A stretch of 64,000 bases of DNA, taken from assembly GCF_036421915.1 (NCBI RefSeq), contig NZ_JAZGOM010000004.1; one strand, given 5' to 3'. The notes below the pieces were generated by a model. That model saw only the letters and a program-made list of their open reading frames with translations. It did not search any database and had not been told where the DNA came from. The translations under genes were made by a program, and so were the position numbers. The number at the start of each line of letters is the position of its first letter. The first letter of the stretch is position 1. The DNA comes from Georgenia_A wangjunii (GTDB lineage Bacteria > Actinomycetota > Actinomycetes > Actinomycetales > Actinomycetaceae). Below are positions 1 through 8,192 of this stretch, in pieces.

Positions 1-877
1 CGCCCATGAGGTCTGCCTTGTTCTGCAGCCGCCCGGCCGTGTCGACGAGGACGACGTCGACGCCCTGCTCCCGGCCCGCCTTGACGGACTCGAACGCGAC
101 CGAGGCCGGGTCCGCGCCCTCGCGGTCGGAGCGCACGACAGGCACCCCGACGCGCTCGCCCCACGTCTGGAGCTGGTCGGCGGCGGCGGCGCGGAACGTG
201 TCCGCGGCGCCGAGGAGGACGCTGCGGTCCTCGGCGACGAGGACGCGGGCGAGCTTGCCGACCGTCGTCGTCTTGCCGGTGCCGTTGACGCCGACGACGA
301 GGACGGTCGCGGGGTGCGGCTCGCCGTCGTCGCCGACGCCGGGCGAGACCTTGAGGGAGCGGTCCATCGCGGGGTCGACGAGGGCGAGGAGCTGGGTGCG
401 CAGGACGTCGCGGACGGCCGCCGCGTCGTTCGTGCCGAGCACCTTGACCTGGGTGCGCAGCTCGTCCATGAGCTCGGTCGTCGGGCCGATGCCGACGTCG
501 GCGAGCAGGAGCGTCTCCTCGATCTCCTCCCAGTCGGCCTCGGTGAGGTCGCCGCGGGAGAGGATCGCGAGCAGGGACTGCCCGAGGGTGCCGGAGCGGG
601 CGAGGCGGGCGCGCAGGCGCACCATCCGCCCCGCGACGGGCTCGGGCCGCTCGAGCGTGGGCGCGGGCGGCTCCTCGACGGCGACGTCCTCGCGCTCGAG
701 GGTGGCGGTCGCGGTCGCGGCGGGACGCTCGTCGGAGGAGAGGTCGACGCGCTCCTCGGGCAGGGCGGGCGGTGGCTTGCGCCGGCCCCGCAGCCCGGAG
801 GTGAGCGCGATGGCCCCTCCGCCGAAGACGACGATGACGGCGGCAACGATGGCCCAGATGTCTTCAGTCACAGTCAC
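1..877 (-). CDS. ftsY: Signal recognition particle receptor FtsY (partial)
   Basis: SRP-receptor GTPase that docks ribosome-SRP complexes at the membrane. The 3' end lies outside the window, so about 292 residues are visible. They begin with one membrane segment (residues 7-25, IWAIVAAVIVVFGGGAIAL), then a Pro/Glu-rich linker and the helical N domain. The G domain follows, with a GVNGTGKTT P-loop near residue 198, DTFRAAA near 226 and DTAGRLQNKADLMG at the window edge. The start is GTG, either at 877 or in frame at 871; neither has a strong ribosome-binding site, so the exact start is unsure. The N-terminal anchor is typical of actinobacterial FtsY. It is the last visible gene of the smc-ftsY directon. 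Confidence 0.95.
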   Translation of the reverse strand, partial: MTVTEDIWAIVAAVIVVFGGGAIALTSGLRGRRKPPPALPEERVDLSSDERPAATATATLEREDVAVEEPPAPTLERPEPVAGRMVRLRARLARSGTLGQSLLAILSRGDLTEADWEEIEETLLLADVGIGPTTELMDELRTQVKVLGTNDAAAVRDVLRTQLLALVDPAMDRSLKVSPGVGDDGEPHPATVLVVGVNGTGKTTTVGKLARVLVAEDRSVLLGAADTFRAAAADQLQTWGERVGVPVVRSDREGADPASVAFESVKAGREQGVDVVLVDTAGRLQNKADLMG

Positions 878-934
878 CCAGTCTGGACCACGCGGGCGAG
901 GACCCGCGAACGCGCCTCAGGCGCGCGCGGCAGC

Positions 935-1231
935 TCAGTGCGCGGGGCGGCGCAGGCGCACGGCGGCGAACGTCTCGCGCAGGTCCTCGGCGCGCATGTA
1001 GGCGGACTCCGCGACCGGCTCGCTCAGCGCGTAGAGGTCGGCCAGGTCGCCGACGTCGGAGGCGTCGTCCGCGGCGTCCTTCCAGCGCAGGTCGTCGCCC
1101 CGCCACGCGGTCAGCGACGAGCGCAGCCACCCGTGCCACCCCTCGGCGGGCTGGCGCGGGGCCAGCAGGAGCGCGAGCACCCCGGCCGCGCACACGAGGG
1201 CAAGGATCGTCACCACCACTAGTCCCGTCAT
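935..1231 (-). CDS. Small single-pass membrane protein, unknown function
   Basis: A 98-residue protein with one N-terminal hydrophobic helix (MTGLVVVTILALVCAAGVLA) and a hydrophilic, acidic C-terminal domain containing a WHGWLRSSLTAW stretch. I do not recognise the family. The ATG at 1231 is preferred over a GTG-type start at 1255 because it begins directly at the membrane segment. The gene lies between smc and ftsY on the same strand, with about 57 bases to the first possible ftsY start and 78 bases to the smc stop. It may therefore be co-transcribed with both. Codon use matches its neighbours, which supports a real gene, but nothing in the sequence gives a function. Confidence 0.6.
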   Translation of the reverse strand: MTGLVVVTILALVCAAGVLALLLAPRQPAEGWHGWLRSSLTAWRGDDLRWKDAADDASDVGDLADLYALSEPVAESAYMRAEDLRETFAAVRLRRPAH

Positions 1232-1309
1232 GCCGCAATTATCACCCGGGGGCACGGCAGATGGTGGGCCAGGACCGGCCCGGCGCGGCGTGTCCGGCGG
1301 TGGTGTTGC

Positions 1310-4300
1310 TCACACCGGCGCGCGGTCGTCCTCCGTCATCCGCTGACTGATGAGCGTCGTCACACCGTCGCCCCGCATCGTCACGCCGTAGAGGGCGTCG
1401 GCGATCTCCATCGTGCGCTTCTGGTGCGTGACGACGATGAGCTGGGAGTCGCTGCGCAGCTCGGTGAAGATCTCGAGGAGCCGGCCGAGGTTGGCGTCGT
1501 CGAGCGCGGCCTCGACCTCGTCCATGACGTAGAACGGGCTCGGCCGCGCCTTGAAGATGGCGACGAGGAGGGCGACGGCGGTGAGCGAGCGCTCACCCCC
1601 GGACAGGAGCGAGAGCCGCTTGACCCGCTTGCCCGCCGGGCGCGCCTCGATCTCGATGCCGGTGGTGAGCATGTCGTCCGGGTCGGTGAGGACGAGCCGG
1701 CCCTCCCCGCCGGGGAAGAGCCGGCCGAAGACGTCGACGAACGCGGCGGAGGTGTCGGCGAAGGCCGAGGCGAAGACGTGCTCGACACGCTCGTCGATCT
1801 CGCGGACGATCTCCATGAGGTCCGCGCGGGACTTCTTGAGGTCGGCGAGCTGGGTGACGAGGAACGTGTGCCGCTCGGCGAGCGCGGCGTGCTCCTCGAG
1901 CGCGAGCGGGTTGACCCGGCCGAGGCGGGCGAGGTCGCGCTCGGCCCGCCGCAGCCGGCGCTCCTGCTCCTCGCGGACGTAGGGCACCGTCTCGGGCGGT
2001 GCGTCGCCGTCGGGAGCGGGATCGGCCACGGACGAGGCGCCGGCACCGGACGTCGTGCCGCCGTCGAGAGCGGCCGCGCGCGTGCCACCCTTCGCCTCGG
2101 CGCCGGCCGGCGCGGCGGCGACGGGCACGGGGCGGTCGGGGCCGTACTCGTCGACGAGGACGGCCGGGTCGAGGCCGAGGTCGGTCACGGCCCGCTCCTC
2201 GAGCTGGGTGATGCGCAGGCGCTGCTCGGCGCGGGCGACCTCGTCGCGGTGGACGGCGTCGGTGAGGCCCGCGAGCTCGGTCGACGTGGCCTCGAGCTCG
2301 GTCCGCACGCGGGCGACCTCGCCCTGCCGCTCGGCCTGGTCCGCGTCGGCCTCCTCCCGCGCCCGGGCCGCGGCCTCGAGCGAGGTGCCGATGGCGGCGA
2401 GCGCGCGCTCGGCGCCGGCGTGCACCTCGTGCGCCACCCGTGCCTGCTCGGCGCGGACCCGTTCCCGCTCGGCGGCCCGGCGGCGCGCCGCACGCTCGGA
2501 CTCCGCGGCGCGGGCGAGCGACGCGGCCCGCCCGGCCAGGGCGCTCGCGCGCTCCTCCAGGGTGCGCAGCGCGAGACGAGCCTCGGTCTCGGCGGCGCGG
2601 GCGGTGCGGGCGTGGGCGGTGGCGTCGTCGCGGGCGGCCGTCGCCGCGGTGAGGTCCTCCTCGGCGCGGGCGGGCTCGCGCTCGGCCACCGCGAGGCGCT
2701 CGACGAGGGCGGCGAGCTCGCGCTCGTGCTCCTGCCGGGCGGCGGTGGCCCTGGCGATGGCCGGCCGGATCCGCTCGGCCTCGGCCTCGGCCGCGCGGGC
2801 GGTCGAGCCGAGGCGCCCGAGCCGCTCGGCCACCGCCGCGAGGCGCGCGTCGGAGGCGTGGAGGTCCGCGAGGGTGGCCTCGACCGCCACCCGTGCCCGC
2901 TCGACGCGCTCGCGCGCCGCCACGAGGGCGAACCGCGCCTGGTCCCGGCGGGCCGAGGAGGCGGCGAGCTCGCTTCCGGCCTCCTCGTGCGCGGCGTGGA
3001 GCTCGAGGACGCTCGGCCCGCCGCTGCCCCCGCCGCTCGCGCTGGCGCGGGAGAGGACGTCCCCGTCCCGCGTGACGGCGACGACGTCCGCGGCGGCGAC
3101 CACGGCCCGGGCCGCGGCGAGGTCCTCGACGACGACGACGTCGGCGAGGAGCCGGTCGAGCGTGGGCCTCAGGTGCTCGCCCGCGGTGACGAGCTCGCGC
3201 GCCCACCGCCCGCCGTCGGGCGCGGGACCGGTGGCGGTGGCTGCCCCCGCGCCGCCGGCGGCGAGGACGAGGCGCACCTGGCCGACGTCCTGCTCGCGGG
3301 CGCGCCGCACGGCGTCGACCGCGACGTCGACGGACTCGACGACGGCGGCGTCGGCGGAGGGGCCCAGTGCCGCGGCGACGGCGTTCTCGTAGCCGTGCTC
3401 GACGGTGAGGGAGTCCGGGAGCGAGCCGAGGAGGCCGGGGAGCCGGTCGCTCGCCTCGAGGAGCGCGCCCGTGCCGTCCTTGCGACGCAGGGACAGGCCG
3501 AGGGCCTCCCGGCGCGCGAGCCACGTCGTCCGCTCCCCCTCGGCGGCGCGCTCGGCCTCGACGAGCGCGGCGACGGCGGCGCTCGCCTCGTCGTGCTCGA
3601 GGGCGGCGCGCTCGTGCGCCTCGTCGAGCCCCTCCTCCCCCTCCTCCGCACCGGCGGCCTGCTGCTCGAGGGCGACGAACTCGGCCTGCGCCTCGGCCGC
3701 CCGCCGCGCGGCCTGCTCGAGGGTGGCGCGCAGGCGGCCGAGTTCGGCCTCGCCGCCCTCGAGGGAGCTGCGCCGCGCCGCGACCTGCCCGCTGAGCCGG
3801 GCGAGGCCCTCACGCCGGTCGGCGACGCCGCGGTGGACGGAGGCGAGGGCGCGCTCGGCCTCCCGCTCGGCGTCCTCGGCCCCGGTCCGGGCGGCCACGG
3901 CCGTCTCGAGCACCGCCCGCCCGGCGGCGACCTCGGCGCCGATGGCCTCCTCCTGGGTGCGCGCGGCCGCGGCCCGGGCCTCGAACTCGTCGGGGTCCGC
4001 GCCGGAGTGCTCCGGGCCGGGGGTTCCGAGGAGGCGGGAGCGCTCGGCGGCGAGCCCGGCGAGGCCGCGCAGGCGCTCGCGCAGGCCGGACAGGGAGTGC
4101 CACGTGTCGGTGGCCGCGCGCAGCTGCGGCGCGGCAGCGGCGGCGCGCTGCTCGAGCTCGGCGAGCCGGGAGCGGGCGGCGTCCTGGGCGGCCTCGACGG
4201 CGGCGCGGCGCGCACGCAGGGCCGTCTCGTCGGCGACCTCCCGGGCGAGGGTCGACGTCAGCTGGACGAGGTCGTCGGCGAGGAGGCGGGCGCGGGCGTC

Positions 4301-4969
4301 GCGCAGGTCCGCCTGGACGGTCTGAGCGCGGCGGGCGACGTCGGCCTGCCGGGCGAGCGGACCGAGCTGGCGGCGGATCTCCGTCGTCAGGTCCGTCACG
4401 CGCGCGACGTTGGCCGCCATGGCGTCGAGCTTGCGCAGCGCCTTCTCCTTGCGGCGCCGGTGCTTGAGGACGCCGGCGGCCTCCTCGATGAAGCCGCGCC
4501 GCTCCTCGGGCCCCGCGGCGAGGACGGCGTCGAGACGCCCCTGGCCGACGATGACGTGCATCTCCCGGCCCATGCCGGTGTCCGAGAGGAGCTCCTGGAT
4601 GTCGAGGAGCCGGCACGACTCACCGTTGATCGAGTACTCGGACCCGCCCGCCCGGAAGAGGGTGCGCGCGATCGTCACCTCGGAGTACTCGATGGGCAGC
4701 GCGCCGTCGGTGTTGTCGATCGTCAGGGACACCTCGGCGCGGCCGAGCGGCGCGCGCGAGGACGTCCCCGCGAAGATGACGTCCGCCATCGACCCGCCGC
4801 GCAGGTTCTTCGCGCCCTGCTCCCCCATGACCCAGGCGAGCGCGTCGACGACGTTCGACTTGCCGGACCCGTTCGGCCCGACGACGCACGTGATGCCGGG
4901 CTCGAGGTGGAGGGTCGTCGCTGAGGCGAAGGACTTGAACCCCCGCAGCGTCAGCGTCTTCAGGTGCAC
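1310..4969 (-). CDS. smc: Chromosome segregation protein SMC
   Basis: ATPase of the bacterial condensin complex, which compacts and separates sister chromosomes with ScpA and ScpB. It is 1219 residues, the usual length. An N-terminal ABC half has the Walker A motif GPNGSGKSN near residue 32. Long Ala/Arg/Glu-rich coiled coils flank a hinge near residues 500-650. The C-terminal half carries the LSGGER signature and the Walker B MDEVEAALDD. A Pro/Ala/Gly/Asp-rich low-complexity insert lies in the second coiled coil near residues 970-1000. The start is GTG (VHLKTLTLRGFKS), with no strong ribosome-binding site. ndk ends 41 bases upstream. Very long antisense reading frames over this gene are composition artefacts. 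Confidence 0.97.
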   Translation of the reverse strand: MHLKTLTLRGFKSFASATTLHLEPGITCVVGPNGSGKSNVVDALAWVMGEQGAKNLRGGSMADVIFAGTSSRAPLGRAEVSLTIDNTDGALPIEYSEVTIARTLFRAGGSEYSINGESCRLLDIQELLSDTGMGREMHVIVGQGRLDAVLAAGPEERRGFIEEAAGVLKHRRRKEKALRKLDAMAANVARVTDLTTEIRRQLGPLARQADVARRAQTVQADLRDARARLLADDLVQLTSTLAREVADETALRARRAAVEAAQDAARSRLAELEQRAAAAAPQLRAATDTWHSLSGLRERLRGLAGLAAERSRLLGTPGPEHSGADPDEFEARAAAARTQEEAIGAEVAAGRAVLETAVAARTGAEDAEREAERALASVHRGVADRREGLARLSGQVAARRSSLEGGEAELGRLRATLEQAARRAAEAQAEFVALEQQAAGAEEGEEGLDEAHERAALEHDEASAAVAALVEAERAAEGERTTWLARREALGLSLRRKDGTGALLEASDRLPGLLGSLPDSLTVEHGYENAVAAALGPSADAAVVESVDVAVDAVRRAREQDVGQVRLVLAAGGAGAATATGPAPDGGRWARELVTAGEHLRPTLDRLLADVVVVEDLAAARAVVAAADVVAVTRDGDVLSRASASGGGSGGPSVLELHAAHEEAGSELAASSARRDQARFALVAARERVERARVAVEATLADLHASDARLAAVAERLGRLGSTARAAEAEAERIRPAIARATAARQEHERELAALVERLAVAEREPARAEEDLTAATAARDDATAHARTARAAETEARLALRTLEERASALAGRAASLARAAESERAARRRAAERERVRAEQARVAHEVHAGAERALAAIGTSLEAAARAREEADADQAERQGEVARVRTELEATSTELAGLTDAVHRDEVARAEQRLRITQLEERAVTDLGLDPAVLVDEYGPDRPVPVAAAPAGAEAKGGTRAAALDGGTTSGAGASSVADPAPDGDAPPETVPYVREEQERRLRRAERDLARLGRVNPLALEEHAALAERHTFLVTQLADLKKSRADLMEIVREIDERVEHVFASAFADTSAAFVDVFGRLFPGGEGRLVLTDPDDMLTTGIEIEARPAGKRVKRLSLLSGGERSLTAVALLVAIFKARPSPFYVMDEVEAALDDANLGRLLEIFTELRSDSQLIVVTHQKRTMEIADALYGVTMRGDGVTTLISQRMTEDDRAPV

Positions 4970-5010
4970 GAGGGCAGACTACTTGGCGCCCGCCCGCGGA
5001 CGGGCGAGCC

Positions 5011-5454
5011 TCAGAGGCCGGGGAACCAGAGCGCGATCTCGCGGGCGGCGGACTCGGCGGAGTCCGAGCCGTGGATGAGGTTCTGCACGACGGCCGTGTC
5101 CCACGTGCGGGCGAGGTCGCCGCGGATCGTGCCGGGCGCGGCGACGGTGGGGTCCGTCGCGCCGGCGAGGGAGCGCACGCCCTCGATGACGCGGTTGCCC
5201 TCGACGACGGCGGCGACGAGCGGACCGGAGCCCATGAACTCGAGCAGCGGCGCGTAGAAGGGCTTGCCCTCGTGCTCGGCGTAGTGCTCGCCGAGGAGGT
5301 CGGCGTCCGCGGCGCGCTGCTCGAGCGCGACGACGCGGTAGCCCTTGGCCTCGATGCGGCGCAGGATCTCCCCGGTCAGGGCACGGCGCACGCCGTCGGG
5401 CTTGATGAGGACGAGGGTGCGCTCGGCGGCGCTGGCAGTCGTGGTCACGGTCAT
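5011..5454 (-). CDS. ndk: Nucleoside diphosphate kinase
   Basis: Cytosolic enzyme that transfers the gamma phosphate between nucleoside triphosphates and diphosphates through a phosphohistidine. The 147 residues contain TLVLIKPDGVRR near the N terminus and the active-site signature NLIHGSDS, with the catalytic histidine at about residue 128. The family is normally 135-150 residues. The N terminus has a short extra MTVTTTASAA before the conserved core, so a slightly later start is possible. The gene follows DUF4233 with a gap of only five bases. That matches the folC-DUF4233-ndk order common in actinobacteria and suggests one transcript. Confidence 0.97.
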   Translation of the reverse strand: MTVTTTASAAERTLVLIKPDGVRRALTGEILRRIEAKGYRVVALEQRAADADLLGEHYAEHEGKPFYAPLLEFMGSGPLVAAVVEGNRVIEGVRSLAGATDPTVAAPGTIRGDLARTWDTAVVQNLIHGSDSAESAAREIALWFPGL

Positions 5455-5459
5455 CGAGA

Positions 5460-5984
5460 CTACCTGCCGGGCGCGCCGGGCGACCCGCCGGCACCGCCCG
5501 GCCCGGGCGCGGTGGGTCCGGCCTCGAGCCCGGCCTCGGCGCGCTCACGCTCCACCCGCTCGGCGTCGATCCGGGTCCCGACGCGCAGCGAGGAGACCCA
5601 CACGAGGAGGAAGACGGCCCCGATGGCGAACATGGCGCCGAGGACGAACCCGCACAGGAGCAGGACGCCCTGGACCGCCCACCCGAGCGCGTACCCCGCG
5701 CGGCCCCGCCGGACGAGGCCGGCGGCGAGGACGCACAGGAGCGCGACGCCGCCCCCGACGCCGAAGACGACGGCGGGCTCGGCCACGCGCAGCCCGAACG
5801 CGACGAGGGCGGCGAAGAAGACGACGAAAGCCTCGAGGACGAGGATCGTCGTGGCGAAGAGGGCGCGGGCCGAGCGGCGGGGTCGCGCCGGGGCGCCTGC
5901 CCCGCGCGCGGCTGCCCCGCTCCGGGCTGCCCCGCTCTGGGGGTCGCCGCTCTGGGGGTCGCCGCTCTCGGCGGCGCCGCTCAC
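5460..5984 (-). CDS. DUF4233 family membrane protein
   Basis: A 174-residue membrane protein of the DUF4233 family, which in actinobacteria usually sits between folC and ndk; its function is unknown. About four hydrophobic segments are visible: ALFATTILVLEAFVVFFAAL, AVVFGVGGGVALLCVLAAG, YALGWAVQGVLLLCGFVLG and FAIGAVFLLVWVSSL. A charged C-terminal tail ends in Gly/Pro repeats. I place the start at GTG 5984, which overlaps the stop of the upstream HAD gene as GTGA and implies translational coupling. The soluble N terminus is built from short repeats (SGDPQSGDPQSG) encoded by a 15-bp tandem DNA repeat. The gene is separated from folC by dhaKLM and the HAD gene. Confidence 0.85.
   Translation of the reverse strand: MSGAAESGDPQSGDPQSGAARSGAAARGAGAPARPRRSARALFATTILVLEAFVVFFAALVAFGLRVAEPAVVFGVGGGVALLCVLAAGLVRRGRAGYALGWAVQGVLLLCGFVLGAMFAIGAVFLLVWVSSLRVGTRIDAERVERERAEAGLEAGPTAPGPGGAGGSPGAPGR
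5918..5969. repeat. 15-bp tandem repeat in the DUF4233 N terminus
   Basis: Two exact 15-bp units (cgctctgggggtcgc at 5933-5947 and 5948-5962), a partial third unit and a diverged upstream copy encode a Ser-Gly-Asp-Pro/Gln-rich extension. Fifteen bases is a multiple of three, so changes in copy number keep the reading frame. Confidence 0.8.
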
Positions 5985-6781
5985 GGGAGCGGCCCGAGCT
6001 CGGCGACGAGGGGCACGAGGTCCGCGATCGAGTCGACGACCCGCGTGGGGCGGTACGGGAACCGGTCGACCTGCTCGCGCCGCGTCGAGCCGGTGAGGAC
6101 GAGGACGGTGCGCATGCCGGCCTCGAGCCCGCTCACCATGTCCGTGTCCATCCGGTCGCCGATCATGACGGTCGTCTCCGAGTGGGCGTCGAGGCGGTTG
6201 AGCGCGCTGCGCATCATGAGCGGGTTCGGCTTGCCGACGTAGTACGGCTCCACCCCGGTCGCCCGCGTGATGAGCGCGGCGACGGCGCCGGTCGCCGGCA
6301 GGGACCCCTCGGGCGAGGGGCCGGACGGGTCCGGGTTCGTCGCGATGAACCGCGAGCCGGCCTCGATGAGCCGGATGGCGCGGGTGATGGCGTCGAAGGA
6401 GTAGGTGCGCGTCTCCCCGAGGACGACGTAGTCCGGAGCGCGGTCCGTCATGACGTACCCGACCTCGTGGAGCGCCGTCGTCAGCCCCGCCTCGCCGACG
6501 ACGTACGCCGTGCCGCCGGGGCGCTGACCGTCGAGGAACTGCGCGGTGGCGAGCGCCGATGTCCAGATCGCGCGCTCGGGGACGTCGATGCCGCCGAGGA
6601 GGAGGCGGGCCCGCAGGTCCCGGGGGGTGAAGATCGAGTTGTTCGTCAGGACGAGGAACGGTCGCCCGCTCGCGACGAGCGCCTCGATGAAGTCGGCGGC
6701 GCCCGGGATGGCGCGCTCCTCGTGGACGAGCACGCCGTCCATGTCCGTGAGCCAGCACTCCACCGGCTTGGGGTCGGTCAT
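5981..6781 (-). CDS. HAD-superfamily IIA (NagD-like) phosphatase
   Basis: Soluble sugar- or nucleotide-phosphate phosphatase of the HAD-IIA group (NagD, 4-nitrophenylphosphatase). In 266 residues it has the catalytic DMDGVL motif near residue 13 (usually DxDGVL), the LTNNS motif II, the GKPNPLM motif III lysine and the IGDRMDTD acidic motif IV. The long cap between motifs II and III fits class IIA. The substrate cannot be told from sequence. It lies 37 bases downstream of dhaM and overlaps the DUF4233 start. A role clearing a phosphorylated by-product of triose metabolism is possible from context but is only inferred. Confidence 0.9.
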   Translation of the reverse strand: MTDPKPVECWLTDMDGVLVHEERAIPGAADFIEALVASGRPFLVLTNNSIFTPRDLRARLLLGGIDVPERAIWTSALATAQFLDGQRPGGTAYVVGEAGLTTALHEVGYVMTDRAPDYVVLGETRTYSFDAITRAIRLIEAGSRFIATNPDPSGPSPEGSLPATGAVAALITRATGVEPYYVGKPNPLMMRSALNRLDAHSETTVMIGDRMDTDMVSGLEAGMRTVLVLTGSTRREQVDRFPYRPTRVVDSIADLVPLVAELGPLP

Positions 6782-6818
6782 GCTCCTATCCTGCCCCAGC
6801 GCGACCCCACCCCGGCGC

Positions 6819-7526
6819 TCACTCCTCGCCGAACCGGTCCTCCACGACCTGGGCGATGGCGTCGAGGGCGTGCTCGGCCTGCGGGCCGGTCGCCCGCAGC
6901 GTGAGCACCTCGCCGTGCCCGAGGCCCAGGCCCATGAGCGCGAGGACGCTCGCGCCGTCGACCCCGTTGACCTCGACCCGGGCGTCGAACCCGACGACGA
7001 GGCGGGAGAGCATGGCCGCGGCCCGCGCGTGCAGGCCCAGCTCGTTGCCGAGGACGAGGGTGCGCTCGAGGGGCGTCACGCCGCCGTGCCCCGCCTCGGG
7101 CAGGGCGTGCCCCGTCCGCTGCGCCGCCGCGAAGGCGAGCGCCGCCTCCTCGGCGGCGTGCCGCACGGCACCTGCGGGGGCGCCGCCCTGGGCGGCGACG
7201 GCCGCGGCGACGGCTCCCTCGACGAGCGGCCCGTCGGCGAGCTGGACCCGCTCGTCCACGCCGAGCACCTCGAGCACCGCCTCAGCGGTCATCGTCGCCG
7301 AGCCGAGGTCCGTGAGGACGACGACGGAGCCCGTGCCGTCCGGCCCCCGGGCGGCGCTCACGGCGGCGGAGATGCGGTCGAAGCTCGTGCCGAGGGCGCC
7401 CTCGTCCGTGCCGCCCGCGGCCCGCAGGACGACGTCGGGCGCCATCTGCTCGGCGAGCTCGACGACCCCCGCCGCGAGGTCGGCGGAGTGCGAGACGACG
7501 ACGAGGGACGTCGTCGGTCTGGTCAT
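6819..7526 (-). CDS. dhaM: Dihydroxyacetone kinase phosphoryl-donor subunit DhaM fused to HPr
   Basis: PTS-type phosphoryl carrier that rephosphorylates the nucleotide on DhaL for dihydroxyacetone phosphorylation. The 235 residues hold an EIIA-mannose-like domain (1-130) with its histidine in VVVSHSADL at residue 13, a short linker, and an HPr domain (about 155-235) with the phospho-histidine motif LGLHARAAAM. The terminal truncated Enzyme I domain found in some enterobacterial DhaM proteins is absent, so phosphate should come from a separate Enzyme I. The ATG at 7526 overlaps the dhaL stop as ATGA. It lies in the order dhaK-dhaL-dhaM on one transcript. Confidence 0.93.
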   Translation of the reverse strand: MTRPTTSLVVVSHSADLAAGVVELAEQMAPDVVLRAAGGTDEGALGTSFDRISAAVSAARGPDGTGSVVVLTDLGSATMTAEAVLEVLGVDERVQLADGPLVEGAVAAAVAAQGGAPAGAVRHAAEEAALAFAAAQRTGHALPEAGHGGVTPLERTLVLGNELGLHARAAAMLSRLVVGFDARVEVNGVDGASVLALMGLGLGHGEVLTLRATGPQAEHALDAIAQVVEDRFGEE

Positions 7527-8185
7527 CGGCCCGTCCCCGGACGCGCCGCCTCGGCGGCTGCTCGTAGAAGGAGCGCGCTCGAGACGGCGCCGGGGTCGCG
7601 GTGCCCGGCGCTGCGTTCGCCGAGGTAGCTCGCCCGGCCCTTCGTCGCGATCATCGGCTCGGTCGCCGTGGCGCCGGCCTCGGCGGCGTCGGCTGCGGCG
7701 GCGAGGACGGCGGGGGCGTCCTGACCATCCGTGGCGGCGGCGCGGGCGGCCTCGGCGGCCGGTGCCCAGGCGTCGACCATCGTCTTCTCCCCCGGCGCGG
7801 CCTTGCCGCGAGCGGTGATCCCGCCGACGCCCGCCTCGAGCATCGCGGCGACGCCCGCACCGTCGATCGTCTCGCCGGTGGAGGTCGTGGCGGCGCGCAG
7901 GAACGCCGTGCCGAAGAGCGGGCCGGCGGCTCCGCCGACGGTCGACATGAGCGTCGTCGCCACGGTCCGCAGGACCTCCCCGGGGGTGCCCGACCCGGCG
8001 CCGGGGCCGGCGAGCTTGGCCGCGACGGCCGTGAACCCGCGGTCGAGGTTGTCCCCGTGGTCGCCGTCGCCGATGGCGCGGTCGAGCTCCATGAGGTCGA
8101 TCCGGTTGGCGGACACCACCTCCTGCGCCAGGCTCGCCCAGCGGTACGCCCACGCGGCGTCGAGTGCTGCTGCAGTCTCGCTCAT
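7523..8185 (-). CDS. dhaL: Dihydroxyacetone kinase subunit DhaL
   Basis: Nucleotide-binding subunit of the PTS-dependent dihydroxyacetone kinase. It holds ADP permanently, receives phosphate from DhaM and passes it to dihydroxyacetone bound on DhaK. The 220 residues match the usual size. The metal/nucleotide signature GDGDHGDNL is near residue 38, followed by STVGGAAGPLFG and KGRASYLGERS with GHRDPGA near the C terminus. The start lies seven bases after the dhaK stop, and the stop overlaps the dhaM start by four bases, so the three subunits are probably translated in fixed ratio. Confidence 0.95.
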   Translation of the reverse strand: MSETAAALDAAWAYRWASLAQEVVSANRIDLMELDRAIGDGDHGDNLDRGFTAVAAKLAGPGAGSGTPGEVLRTVATTLMSTVGGAAGPLFGTAFLRAATTSTGETIDGAGVAAMLEAGVGGITARGKAAPGEKTMVDAWAPAAEAARAAATDGQDAPAVLAAAADAAEAGATATEPMIATKGRASYLGERSAGHRDPGAVSSALLLRAAAEAARPGTGR

Positions 8186-8192
8186 CAGGTCC

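Noticed and set aside
1424..4924. A 1166-codon open frame on the plus strand opposite smc
   Set aside because: It is a shadow of a GC-rich gene. Its product is Gly/Leu/Arg/Glu low complexity with no fold signature, while the minus strand encodes a complete SMC.
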